This document shows positions 56,480 through 64,000 of a stretch of 64,000 bases of DNA, in pieces (within the stretch, counting starts at the first letter, position 1; each line of letters begins with the position of its first letter). The position numbers and the translations under genes are program-made. Below the pieces are notes generated by a model. That model ran no database searches, was not told the DNA's origin, and worked only from the letters and a program-made list of their open reading frames with translations. This DNA is from Bacteroidota bacterium (GTDB lineage Bacteria > Bacteroidota > Bacteroidia > 2-12-FULL-35-15), in contig JADJHE010000004.1 in the NCBI GenBank assembly GCA_016707685.1, positions 62,001 to 126,000 of the forward strand, written 5' to 3'.

Positions 56480-56644
56480 ATGGAAAATACATTTTTTAAA
56501 TATCAACAAATTACGGAACAAAATGCTTGTAGCATTTGGAGCTTTTATCCCGAAGTGATGGAGATGAAAAAAGATAAAAAAAAGAAATGTTGTAAAAACT
56601 ACAAAAAAGAAAAACGCTGTAAAAAGTGCCCAATGCATTCATAA
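56480..56644 (+). CDS. Small Cys/Lys-rich protein
   Basis: This 54-residue protein has an unremarkable N-terminus (MENTFFKYQQ, with SIWSFYPEVM further on). Its strikingly basic C-terminus reads KKKCCKNYKKEKRCKKCP. The CC-x7-C-x2-C spacing could bind a metal or nucleic acid. I recall similar C-termini in small Bacteroidota proteins, so I think it is real despite its size. It has its own terminator and the opposite strand shows only a shadow frame. Function unknown. Confidence 0.6.
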   Translation: MENTFFKYQQITEQNACSIWSFYPEVMEMKKDKKKKCCKNYKKEKRCKKCPMHS

Positions 56645-56672
56645 AAAAAGCTTCCAAATTGGAAGCTTTTTT
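56644..56672. terminator. Bidirectional terminator between the small Cys/Lys gene and metF
   Basis: AAAAAAGCTTCC pairs with GGAAGCTTTTTT across a 5-base loop, with A- and T-tracts on the two sides. Confidence 0.8.
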
Positions 56673-56674
56673 AT

Positions 56675-57628
56675 TTAGAAAACCTGACTAGCAACTCTTC
56701 GCGTAGTTTCGGAAGTACCCATTGTATAATAATGTAAACATGGGACTTTTGCTTTTACCAACTCTTTCGATTGTTGAATACACCATTCAATTCCAACTTC
56801 TTTCACCTCAGCATCTGTCTTACACTTCTCAATTTGCTCTAATAAAGGTTGAGGAATATCAATTTTAAATATTTTTGGAAGAATGGTAGCTTGTTTTTTA
56901 GTTGTTAATATTTTCAATCCTGGTATAATAGGAACATTAATTCCCATCTCCTGACATTTTTTTACATAATCAAAATATTGTGCATTATCAAAAAACATCT
57001 GTGTAACAATGTACTCCGAACCAGCTTCTATTTTTGATTTCAAGTGTTTCATATCCGAAATCATATTCGGTGCTTCAAAATGCTTTTCAGGATAACCTGC
57101 TACACCAATACAAAAATTAGTTGGTGCAACATCTGCCAAATCTTGCTCCATGTATTTTCCATTGTTCATTTGCTTGATTTGTTTAACTAAATCAATTGCA
57201 TAAGCATGACCATTAGGCTCTGGAACAAATTCGGGTTCACTTTTAATAGAATCACCTCTTAAAGCCAAAACATTGTCGATACCTAAAAAGTGTAAATCAA
57301 TTAATGCATTTTCGGTTTCTTCTTTACTGAAACCGCCACAAATAATATGAGGCACAGCGTCCACATGGTATTTATTCATAATTGCAGCACAAATACCAAC
57401 GGTACCTGGACGTTTACGGATGCTTACTTTCTCCAAATAGCCACCATCACGCTTTTTGTACAAATATTCTTCACGATGATAGGTAACATCAACGAAAGAC
57501 GGCTTAAATTCCATCAATGGATCAATTCCATCAAAAATAGATTGGATACTTTTTCCTTTTAAAGGCGGTAAAATTTCAATTGAAAACAGGGTTGATTTCG
57601 CTTGTTTAATGTGTTCGGTAACTTTCAT
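56675..57628 (-). CDS. metF: 5,10-methylenetetrahydrofolate reductase
   Basis: MetF reduces methylene-THF to methyl-THF with FAD, supplying methionine synthesis. The 317-residue protein begins with a SIEILPPLKG FAD-fold segment and has TYHREEY. It also has DNVLALRGD, GVAGYPEKH and TQMFFDNAQYFDYV, all family landmarks. The frame is intact. The 145-base leader shared with divergent lepA shows no SAM riboswitch that I can find. Confidence 0.94.
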   Translation of the reverse strand: MKVTEHIKQAKSTLFSIEILPPLKGKSIQSIFDGIDPLMEFKPSFVDVTYHREEYLYKKRDGGYLEKVSIRKRPGTVGICAAIMNKYHVDAVPHIICGGFSKEETENALIDLHFLGIDNVLALRGDSIKSEPEFVPEPNGHAYAIDLVKQIKQMNNGKYMEQDLADVAPTNFCIGVAGYPEKHFEAPNMISDMKHLKSKIEAGSEYIVTQMFFDNAQYFDYVKKCQEMGINVPIIPGLKILTTKKQATILPKIFKIDIPQPLLEQIEKCKTDAEVKEVGIEWCIQQSKELVKAKVPCLHYYTMGTSETTRRVASQVF

Positions 57629-57791
57629 AAATTTTAAACTTACAGGTTTAAATTGTTAAAATAAGGCTGCAAAGTAACAGCTTGTTGAACTAAAAACCAA
57701 ATTATATTGCATTAAGTAGGTCTAAATCAACTGTAATTCGTAGTATTTTAGTAAATTCGCAATCCAATTAAAATTGAAGATTTACGTAGCA

Positions 57792-59582
57792 ATGGAACAA
57801 ATTAGAAATTTTTGCATTATAGCCCATATCGATCATGGTAAAAGCACCTTAGCCGATCGTTTATTGGAATATACAAACACGATTAGTAAGCGAGAAATGC
57901 AAGCACAAGTGCTTGATGATATGGATTTGGAGAAAGAGCGTGGTATTACGATTAAAAGTCATGCTATTCAAATGGATTACGAATTTGAAGGTAAAAAATA
58001 TGTTTTAAACCTAATTGACACTCCAGGTCACGTAGATTTTTCTTATGAAGTATCTCGTTCTATTGCAGCATGCGAAGGAGCATTGCTAATTGTAGATGCA
58101 GCACAAGGCATTCAAGCACAAACCATCAGTAACTTATACCTTGCTTTAGAAAATGATTTAACAATCATTCCAATTTTAAATAAAATAGATTTACCTAGCG
58201 CAGAGCCAGAACTTGTAAAAGATCAGATTGTAGATTTATTAGGGTGTGAACGCGATGAAATTTTATCCGCATCAGGAAAAACAGGAATGGGTGTGCATGA
58301 TATTTTAGCAGCAATTGTTAAACGCATTCCAGCTCCAAAAGGAGACCCTGCAGCACCATTACAAGCATTAATTTTCGATTCAGTATTCAATTCTTTCCGT
58401 GGTATTATTGCTTATTTCCGAATTTACAACGGAACACTGCGCAAAGGTGACAAAGTAAAATTTGTAAATACAGGGATGGAATACGGTGCCGATGAAATTG
58501 GTGTATTACGTTTAAAACAAGAACCACGCGATGTTGTTAAAACTGGTGATGTGGGTTATATTATTTCTGGTATCAAAGAAGCGCGTGAAGTAAAAGTGGG
58601 TGATACCATTACAACAGCTAGCAACCCTTGTACTGAAGCCATACAAGGATTTGAAGATGTAAAACCAATGGTCTTTGCTGGTATTTATCCTGTAGATACG
58701 GATGATTTTGAAGAATTGCGTTATTCGATGGAAAAATTGCAATTGAATGATGCATCGTTAACGTGGGAGCCTGAATCATCGGCAGCTTTGGGATTTGGAT
58801 TCCGTTGTGGATTCTTAGGAATGTTGCACATGGAAATTATTCAAGAACGTTTGGAGCGTGAATTTAACATGACTGTTATTACAACGGTTCCTAACGTATC
58901 CTACATTGCATATCAAACCGATGGAACAAATGTGGTAGTAAACAATCCAAGTGATTTGCCCGATCCTGCACGTATCGATTATATTGAAGAACCTTATATT
59001 AAAGCGAACATCATTACTAAATCTGAATTTATTGGTCCGGTTATGAGTTTGTGTATTGAAAAACGCGGACAAATTGTAAATCAAAATTATTTAACGGCTG
59101 ACCGTGTTGAGTTAATTTTTGAAATGCCATTGGGTGAAGTTGTATTCGACTTTTTTGATCGCCTAAAATCTATCTCAAAAGGATATGCATCGTTTGATTA
59201 TCATCCAATTGGAATGAAACAAAGTGATTTGGTGAAATTGGATATTCTATTAAATGCCGAACAAGTAGATGCGCTTTCTGCTTTAATTCATAGAAGCAAC
59301 GCATTTGAGTTTGGTAAAAAGATTTGTGAAAAATTAAAAGAGTTGATTCCTCGTCAGCAATTTGAGATTCCTATTCAAGCAGCTATTGGAGCAAAAATCA
59401 TTGCTCGCGAAACGATTAAAGCAATTCGTAAGGATGTTACTGCAAAATGTTATGGTGGTGATATTTCCCGTAAACGTAAATTGTTGGAAAAACAAAAAGA
59501 AGGGAAGAAACGTATGCGTCAAGTAGGTAGCGTTGAAATTCCACAAAGCGCATTTATGGCAGTATTGAAATTAAATGATTAA
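57792..59582 (+). CDS. lepA: Elongation factor 4 (back-translocating GTPase)
   Basis: LepA is a translational GTPase that can back-translocate ribosomes under stress. The protein has about 596 residues from the ATG at 57792, with the G1 loop AHIDHGKST at 11-19. An upstream TTG would add six non-family residues. G2 and G3 read RGITIKSHA and DTPGHVDF, and G4 is NKIDLP. The C-terminal LepA domain has RKRKLLEKQKEGKKRMRQVG. The frame is intact and the terminator adjoins the stop. Confidence 0.96.
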   Translation: MEQIRNFCIIAHIDHGKSTLADRLLEYTNTISKREMQAQVLDDMDLEKERGITIKSHAIQMDYEFEGKKYVLNLIDTPGHVDFSYEVSRSIAACEGALLIVDAAQGIQAQTISNLYLALENDLTIIPILNKIDLPSAEPELVKDQIVDLLGCERDEILSASGKTGMGVHDILAAIVKRIPAPKGDPAAPLQALIFDSVFNSFRGIIAYFRIYNGTLRKGDKVKFVNTGMEYGADEIGVLRLKQEPRDVVKTGDVGYIISGIKEAREVKVGDTITTASNPCTEAIQGFEDVKPMVFAGIYPVDTDDFEELRYSMEKLQLNDASLTWEPESSAALGFGFRCGFLGMLHMEIIQERLEREFNMTVITTVPNVSYIAYQTDGTNVVVNNPSDLPDPARIDYIEEPYIKANIITKSEFIGPVMSLCIEKRGQIVNQNYLTADRVELIFEMPLGEVVFDFFDRLKSISKGYASFDYHPIGMKQSDLVKLDILLNAEQVDALSALIHRSNAFEFGKKICEKLKELIPRQQFEIPIQAAIGAKIIARETIKAIRKDVTAKCYGGDISRKRKLLEKQKEGKKRMRQVGSVEIPQSAFMAVLKLND

Positions 59583-59583
59583 T

Positions 59584-59615
59584 AAAAATCCCTTTCAAAA
59601 TTGAAAGGGATTTTT
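59584..59615. terminator. Bidirectional terminator between lepA and the DUF1571 gene
   Basis: AAATCCCTTTCAA pairs with TTGAAAGGGATTT over a 2-base tip, with A- and T-tracts. It lies 3 bases from the repaired stop of the converging gene. Confidence 0.82.
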
Positions 59616-59618
59616 TGT

Positions 59619-60471
59619 TTAGAAATTGTAATCCTTATATGTTTTCGTAAACTCTTCGGGAGCTATCACTGGATTTACTTTTAAATCGAAATACTCATAG
59701 GTTTCAAACAATCCTCTATCATCAAATACTTTGTTATTTACAGGAAGCATGTGTTCCTTATCAACTAACAATAAAGTCATTTAGCGTAAGCATTAGGCAC
59801 TTTATAACCTGCCCTTCTTTAACATCAGTATAGCTACTTAACTTAGGATTGTTCTCTAAAACCATGTATTCACTTACACGTAATTTACGAGCAATCGTTG
59901 TTAAGTTTTCGCCTTTTTTTACTGTATATGGAATCCAGGCAAAATCAGGAAAGGTAATTGCTAATTTATAACAATCTCTACCATTGTGCTTTTCATCTGG
60001 CATTACCGTAAAATATTTATTTAAATTATCTCCCGCTTTTTTGTAGCCATCTTTTAAAATGTCATACAAATATTGATAACCCATTTCATGAATGGTATGA
60101 TGTTGGTCAGCTCTCATTAAAGAACCATAAGGATCTAAATTTAAATTGATATATGGAAATGAATTTGGATTTACCAATGCATTTCCATTGTTTTGTCCTT
60201 GTACCCACAATACTTCAATTCCTTTAATATATAAATACAGTTTACGAGGAGAAATTTGCAATTTCACCTTCGACTCGGTATGCTGCATTTTTCCTTTGAT
60301 ACGCTCATTGCATTGCAAATTGTAACGTACTGTTTTTACGTTATCCACTGCTGCAAATATTTTATCAATCAGTTCTCTATTGTTCAATCCTTTTTCATTG
60401 AAGGAGGTCAATGAAAAAATCACCACAAAAATTGCTAGATAAACTTTAGTATATTTTAAAATCAATTTCAT
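59619..60471 (-). CDS. DUF1571 protein with LysM insert, copy B (two frameshifts)
   Basis: The raw frame ends at 59761 with 236 residues. Adding one base at 59801-59803 and one at 59780-59782 restores VPNAYAKMTLLLVDKEHM and on to a stop at 59619-59621, giving 284 residues. That length and ending match the next gene (283 residues). It has an N-terminal membrane anchor, a DUF1571-type body (LDPYGSLMRADQHHTI) and a LysM module (YTVKKGENLTTIARKLRVSE). LysM suggests binding to peptidoglycan. DUF1571 function is unknown. Confidence 0.72.
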
Positions 60472-60541
60472 CCGTTTTTTATATAGGAATGCAAATTTAC
60501 TTGCATTTTTAAATAATTGTAAATTTTATTTTAATAATTCA

Positions 60542-61393
60542 TTAAAAGCTGTAGGCTTTAAAACTTTTAGAGAACTCATCTTCCGCAAATTTTACATTCG
60601 TTTTCATATTGTAAAACTCGTATGCTTCAAACAACCCCTGTTCATCATATACTTTCAAATTTATTGGCAATGCCGTTTTTTTATCGATATACATGATTCC
60701 TTTATTGGAATAAGGAATTGGAATAGTTAACTTTTTACCTTCTTTAATGGTTCCAAAGTAACTCGATAAATCATTTTTATATCTAATTTTAAAATCGCTT
60801 GTATTGAGCTTTTGCGCAATACTTGTAACCGTTTCTCCTTTCCCTACAACATATTCAATGTACTTATATTCAGGATACTCAATAATTAACTGATAACATT
60901 CAATTTTATTCCAGGTAATAACACCTGCATAGGTAAAATGTTTGTCGAAATCCTTTGGTGATTTTAAAATGGTATTAGCAATAACAGAGCCAATGTAATG
61001 TGTCCCTAAATCAAAAATAGTATGGTGTTGATCTTTGCGCATAATTGAGCCGTAAGGATCTAAATCCAAATTCATCATAGGCAGTGTCTTCGAGTGCACC
61101 ACTGCATTCCCTTTATTAGTACCCGTTACCCAAAGCACTTCAAACCCTTTGGGTGGACTTTTAAAATATATTTTTTTAGGATAGTAGTTGATTTTAACAT
61201 GTGATTCGGCAAACAATAAACGGTCGCCCACGCGCTCTGTCGACTTTAAACTGTATGTCTGCGTTTTAATATTCTTTATTGAATCAAGCATACTCTCCAC
61301 AATTTCGCGACAGGAAGGAATGGCACTTGGAGTGTGATTTCCAAGAATTGTTACTAATGCTAGAAATAAGAGGGAAAACTTTACAATTCGCAT
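60542..61393 (-). CDS. DUF1571 protein with LysM insert, copy A
   Basis: This intact 283-residue paralog has a signal segment (FSLLFLALVTILGNHTPSA) and the DUF1571-like body with LDPYGSIMRKDQHHTIFDLG. A LysM module follows (YVVGKGETVTSIAQKLNTSD), then a C-terminal part with DEQGLFEAYEFYNMKTNV. Its neighbour shares the same order of parts, so the two arose by tandem duplication. They are separated by 70 bases on the same strand. A role in lipoprotein or cell-wall processing is only inference. Confidence 0.75.
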   Translation of the reverse strand: MRIVKFSLLFLALVTILGNHTPSAIPSCREIVESMLDSIKNIKTQTYSLKSTERVGDRLLFAESHVKINYYPKKIYFKSPPKGFEVLWVTGTNKGNAVVHSKTLPMMNLDLDPYGSIMRKDQHHTIFDLGTHYIGSVIANTILKSPKDFDKHFTYAGVITWNKIECYQLIIEYPEYKYIEYVVGKGETVTSIAQKLNTSDFKIRYKNDLSSYFGTIKEGKKLTIPIPYSNKGIMYIDKKTALPINLKVYDEQGLFEAYEFYNMKTNVKFAEDEFSKSFKAYSF

Positions 61394-61469
61394 AATTGCA
61401 AACTTACTAAAAAGGCATGTATGCTATTGCTTAAAATGTGTATTTTCGTAGAAAGAATTCAAAAATAAA

Positions 61470-62207
61470 ATGAATATAGTTGGAATAATTCCTGCACGAT
61501 TTGCATCTACTCGTTTTCCTGGAAAACCCTTAATTGATATTGCTGGCAAAACAATGATTCAGCGTGTATACGAGCAGGCAAAAAAAGCCAATAGCATATC
61601 TGAAGTAGTCGTAGCAACGGATGATGAACGCATTGCTCAGCATGTTCAGTCGTTTGGTGGAAATGTAGTAATGACAAGTGAAAATCATCAAAGTGGAACA
61701 GACCGATGCTTTGAAGCAATCGAAAAATTCGAAATAAATGCGGATGCAGTCATCAACATTCAAGGCGATGAGCCATTTATACAACCCGAACAAATCGATT
61801 TGGTAGCCTCTTGTTTTTCCTTAAAAGAAACCGAATTAGCTACGCTTGTAAAAAAAATTAGTACAAACGAAGAGTTATTCAACCCTAACACCCCTAAAGT
61901 GTTGTTAAACAGCAACAAAGAAGCTATTTATTTCAGTCGCCAAACCATTCCACACATCCGTGGAAAGGAACAAAACGAGTGGCTAAAGCAACATACCTTT
62001 TACAAACACATTGGCATATACGGCTATCGTACCGATGTGTTGGCTACAATTACACAACTAAAACAATCTAGCTTGGAGCTGGCAGAAGCATTGGAGCAGC
62101 TTCGTTGGCTTGAAAATGGATACAAAATTAAAGTTGAAATAACTGATTTTGAAAGCGTTGCAATTGACACCCCTGATGACCTCCAAAAATTGACAATTTT
62201 TTTGTAA
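61470..62207 (+). CDS. kdsB: 3-deoxy-manno-octulosonate cytidylyltransferase
   Basis: KdsB activates Kdo as CMP-Kdo for lipopolysaccharide core synthesis. The 245-residue protein has IPARFASTRFPGKPL at 6-20 and VVATDDERIA. It also has SGTDRCFEA, INIQGDEPFI and the late ELAEALEQLRWLENG, all typical. The frame is intact. With lptC elsewhere in the window it confirms a lipopolysaccharide-bearing envelope. Confidence 0.95.
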   Translation: MNIVGIIPARFASTRFPGKPLIDIAGKTMIQRVYEQAKKANSISEVVVATDDERIAQHVQSFGGNVVMTSENHQSGTDRCFEAIEKFEINADAVINIQGDEPFIQPEQIDLVASCFSLKETELATLVKKISTNEELFNPNTPKVLLNSNKEAIYFSRQTIPHIRGKEQNEWLKQHTFYKHIGIYGYRTDVLATITQLKQSSLELAEALEQLRWLENGYKIKVEITDFESVAIDTPDDLQKLTIFL

Positions 62208-62216
62208 TTTCACCGT

Positions 62217-62270
62217 CCGAGAGGAAGAATTCTTGAGAAGGACTGCGTGTAATCTCAAAACTTTGCTCGG
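62217..62270 (+). promoter_or_regulatory. Structured 5' leader before the HU/SPOR gene
   Basis: An outer stem, CCGAG (62217-62221) with CTCGG (62266-62270), encloses an inner stem, TTGAGA (62233-62238) with TCTCAA (62253-62258). The structure fills most of the 72-base space between kdsB and the next ATG. A cis-regulatory role is inference, and no known riboswitch class was recognised. Confidence 0.4.
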
Positions 62271-62279
62271 GTTTTAAAA

Positions 62280-63302
62280 ATGCAAAAAATAGAAAAACAT
62301 ATAAGTACCTTGTTGTATGAGCACGATTGTGTTATCGTGCCCAACTTGGGTGGATTTGTAGCCAACTATGCTGCTGCAAAAATTCATCCAACACAACATA
62401 CTTTTATGCCACCATCTAAGCATCTTGTTTTTAATAAAAATTTAAAAAATAATGATGGCCTTTTAGCGAACCACATTGCTACTAAAGATAAAACGAACTA
62501 TCCCGAAGCACTTAAATACATTGATCATTTCGTTAGTGATATAAATTCCGAATTAAAAAGAGGAAGTAAAGTAAAGATTGATGATGTAGGAACACTTTTT
62601 CTAGATGTTGAACGTAATATTCAGTTTGAACCTTCAACAACTAATTTTTTAATTGACTCTTTTGGACTGAGCGATTTCCATTCACCAGCTATCAAACGCG
62701 ATACAATTTCTAAACGAATAGAGAAAGAGTTTAAAGATAGAGCTGCAATACCTGCAGAAAAGAAGAAAGTAAATGTAAAACGTATTGTTGCGCTAACCGT
62801 TGCAATTCCTATGCTTGTTGCACTTATTTGGATTCCTTTGAAAACAGATTTACTAAAAAACGTAAATTATTCCAATCTAAATCCATTTGCTTCAAAAGAA
62901 GTTGTTAAAGCGGAATCAAATCCAAAAACAAGTACTTCAAATACAATTGTAACCGACAACAATAGCCTATCAAAATCTTCTACTCTAGAAACGAGTCAAG
63001 CAGTTGCAGAAGCACTCGTAGAGCCTGTAAAAGCAGATACTACTGCTGTTGTTACAACAACACCTATTTCTGATAGCGATTTTAAATTTCATGTTGTTGC
63101 TGGCTGTTTCAAAATCGAAGGAAATGCCATCAATTTTGTAAAACAATTACAAGCAGAAAACATATCGGCTAGCATCATTGGCCAAAACAATGAAGGATTA
63201 TTTGTAGTGAGTTGCGGAAATTATGCAAATCGCAAACAAGCAAATGAATCTTTGCAAACAATTCGCCAATCACAACCCAATGCTTGGTTGTACAAAAATT
63301 AA
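62280..63302 (+). CDS. HU-CCDC81-like and SPOR domain protein
   Basis: This 340-residue protein has an N-terminal pair of HU/CCDC81-like domains (about 1-130; YEHDCVIVPNLGGFVANY, VKIDDVGTLFLD). A membrane helix follows (IVALTVAIPMLVALIWI, about 170-187), then a Ser/Thr-rich linker. The C-terminal SPOR domain (FHVVAGCFKIEGNAINFV) starts near 268. SPOR domains bind denuded peptidoglycan at division sites. The layout, a cytoplasmic HU-like part and a periplasmic SPOR part, is characteristic of Bacteroidota and may tie the chromosome to the cell wall. The frame is intact. Confidence 0.85.
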   Translation: MQKIEKHISTLLYEHDCVIVPNLGGFVANYAAAKIHPTQHTFMPPSKHLVFNKNLKNNDGLLANHIATKDKTNYPEALKYIDHFVSDINSELKRGSKVKIDDVGTLFLDVERNIQFEPSTTNFLIDSFGLSDFHSPAIKRDTISKRIEKEFKDRAAIPAEKKKVNVKRIVALTVAIPMLVALIWIPLKTDLLKNVNYSNLNPFASKEVVKAESNPKTSTSNTIVTDNNSLSKSSTLETSQAVAEALVEPVKADTTAVVTTTPISDSDFKFHVVAGCFKIEGNAINFVKQLQAENISASIIGQNNEGLFVVSCGNYANRKQANESLQTIRQSQPNAWLYKN

Positions 63303-63418
63303 TAGGTATTCTTATTTTAATAGTAGTTCATACTCCGAAAGGTGCTGCTTTTTAGTCGCTTTTCTGCTTTGTCAATCACGTAATTATGCTTAAATTCGGA
63401 CTTTAAAACCGAAAACGA

Positions 63419-64000
63419 ATGTGGGCAGCAATAGCGCGATTTATCTTACGTAACCGATTAGCAATTATTATTGCTCTAACTATTGGTACTGCCGTAATGG
63501 GTTTTTATGCTAAAAAAGCTGAGATCAGTTACGAATCTCCTAAATTATTACCCGACCACGATACAACATCCATCGAATACAAAGAATTTAAAAAACGATT
63601 TGGACAAGATGGTAGTGTTATGGTAATTGGAATTTCGGATCAAGGACTGTATCAGCTCAAAAATTTCAATTTATGGTTCGATTTAGGAAATCGAATCAAA
63701 GATGTAGATGGCGTAAAAGCAGTAGTTTCCGTTGCTCGTTTACATTCGATATACAAAAATGACAGCTTAAACAAATTCGAAAACCGACCAATTGTTTCGC
63801 AACGCCCCACAACACAAACAGAAGTAGATAGTATCAAAGAGGTCGTTTTAAGTTTGCCATTTTATAAAGGGTTCATTTATAATGATACTGCTCACTCTAC
63901 GTTAATGGCAATTACGTTCGATAACAAACAATTGAATACAAAAAATCGTTTAGCAATTACTGACAATATTCGAAAGGAAATTGACAAGTATGTTGCTGAA
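63419..64000 (+). CDS. MMPL/RND-family transporter, N-terminal part (runs off window)
   Basis: An ATG at 63419 opens a frame with no stop before the window's end, giving 194 residues. It starts MWAAIARFILRNRLAIIIAL, an RND-type first helix. It then has YESPKLLPDHDTTSIEYKEF and FGQDGSVMVIGI, the periplasmic porter start seen in MMPL-family exporters. Such proteins move lipids or hydrophobic compounds with proton-motive force. The helical bundle and the rest lie beyond the window. It begins 116 bases after the HU/SPOR gene. Confidence 0.8.
   Translation, partial: MWAAIARFILRNRLAIIIALTIGTAVMGFYAKKAEISYESPKLLPDHDTTSIEYKEFKKRFGQDGSVMVIGISDQGLYQLKNFNLWFDLGNRIKDVDGVKAVVSVARLHSIYKNDSLNKFENRPIVSQRPTTQTEVDSIKEVVLSLPFYKGFIYNDTAHSTLMAITFDNKQLNTKNRLAITDNIRKEIDKYVAE

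Noticed and set aside
56408..56638. Phe-rich 76-residue minus-strand frame
   Set aside because: It is antisense to the small Cys/Lys-rich gene; the Phe runs come from complementing AAA codons.
57774..57791. Upstream TTG start of lepA
   Set aside because: It adds six residues not seen in the family; the ATG at 57792 gives the canonical N-terminus.
57629..57791. SAM riboswitch before metF
   Set aside because: The leader is AT-rich without the expected multi-stem core.
1..64000. CRISPR arrays, insertion sequences, prophage or integrated elements
   Set aside because: No direct-repeat arrays, transposase, integrase or flanking target duplications were seen; base composition is even across the window.

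Overview
The window is AT-rich bacterial DNA from a member of the Bacteroidota. Three signs point there. Several exported proteins carry type IX secretion (T9SS) C-terminal sorting domains, and there is a PorP/SprF-family protein. Promoters follow the Bacteroidota pattern TTTG-N17-19-TAnnTTTG. Menaquinone is made by the futalosine route (MqnC). I see no phage, transposon, integrase or CRISPR array; this is mostly chromosomal housekeeping and envelope DNA.

Layout. 1-5.4 kb: a small His/Cys-rich exported protein, a NUDIX hydrolase, an RsbW-like ATPase with a giant DUF4175 membrane protein, and ferritin. 5.4-15.1 kb: two T9SS cargo proteins, gcvP, a damaged UbiA-like gene, a FadL-like barrel and a Tyr/Asn/Gly-rich lipoprotein. 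15.2-25.8 kb: proS, tRNA-Glu, rpsT, radC, then a tight polysaccharide-modification run (wecB, deacetylase, AAC(3)-like, deacetylase, FemAB-like), upp, a membrane protein and a HAD phosphatase. 25.8-30.7 kb, minus strand: coaX, an outer-membrane protein, lptC, a small membrane protein and a CNNM/CBS protein. 30.7-34.5 kb: tRNA-Phe, a cold-shock gene, a histidine kinase, gpmI and a PH-domain protein. 34.5-50 kb: an ECF sigma factor with a partner gene, PorP/SprF, an M1 aminopeptidase lipoprotein, two very large T9SS type-B surface proteins, a TPR-SpoIIE phosphatase and ribE. 50-64 kb: mqnC, pepA, pdxA, recJ, metF, lepA, paired DUF1571/LysM proteins, kdsB, an HU/SPOR protein and the start of an MMPL/RND transporter.

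The dominant oddity is about 28 single-base lesions, mostly in short homopolymers, that split otherwise well-conserved genes. They include rpsT and proS, and the conserved codons continue intact in another frame after each break. The simplest reading is residual long-read assembly error rather than mass pseudogenisation. I therefore annotate the reconstructed gene spans and name each break.

The most biologically suggestive signal is a two-part motif, GGCAACC-N12/13-TACGTCTT. It occurs upstream of the ECF sigma gene and again upstream of the PorP/SprF gene. It looks like an autoregulated ECF promoter joining that sigma factor to the T9SS or gliding envelope. Both the PorP/SprF gene and the first large adhesin also carry strong GGAGG ribosome-binding sites, which are rare in this phylum.
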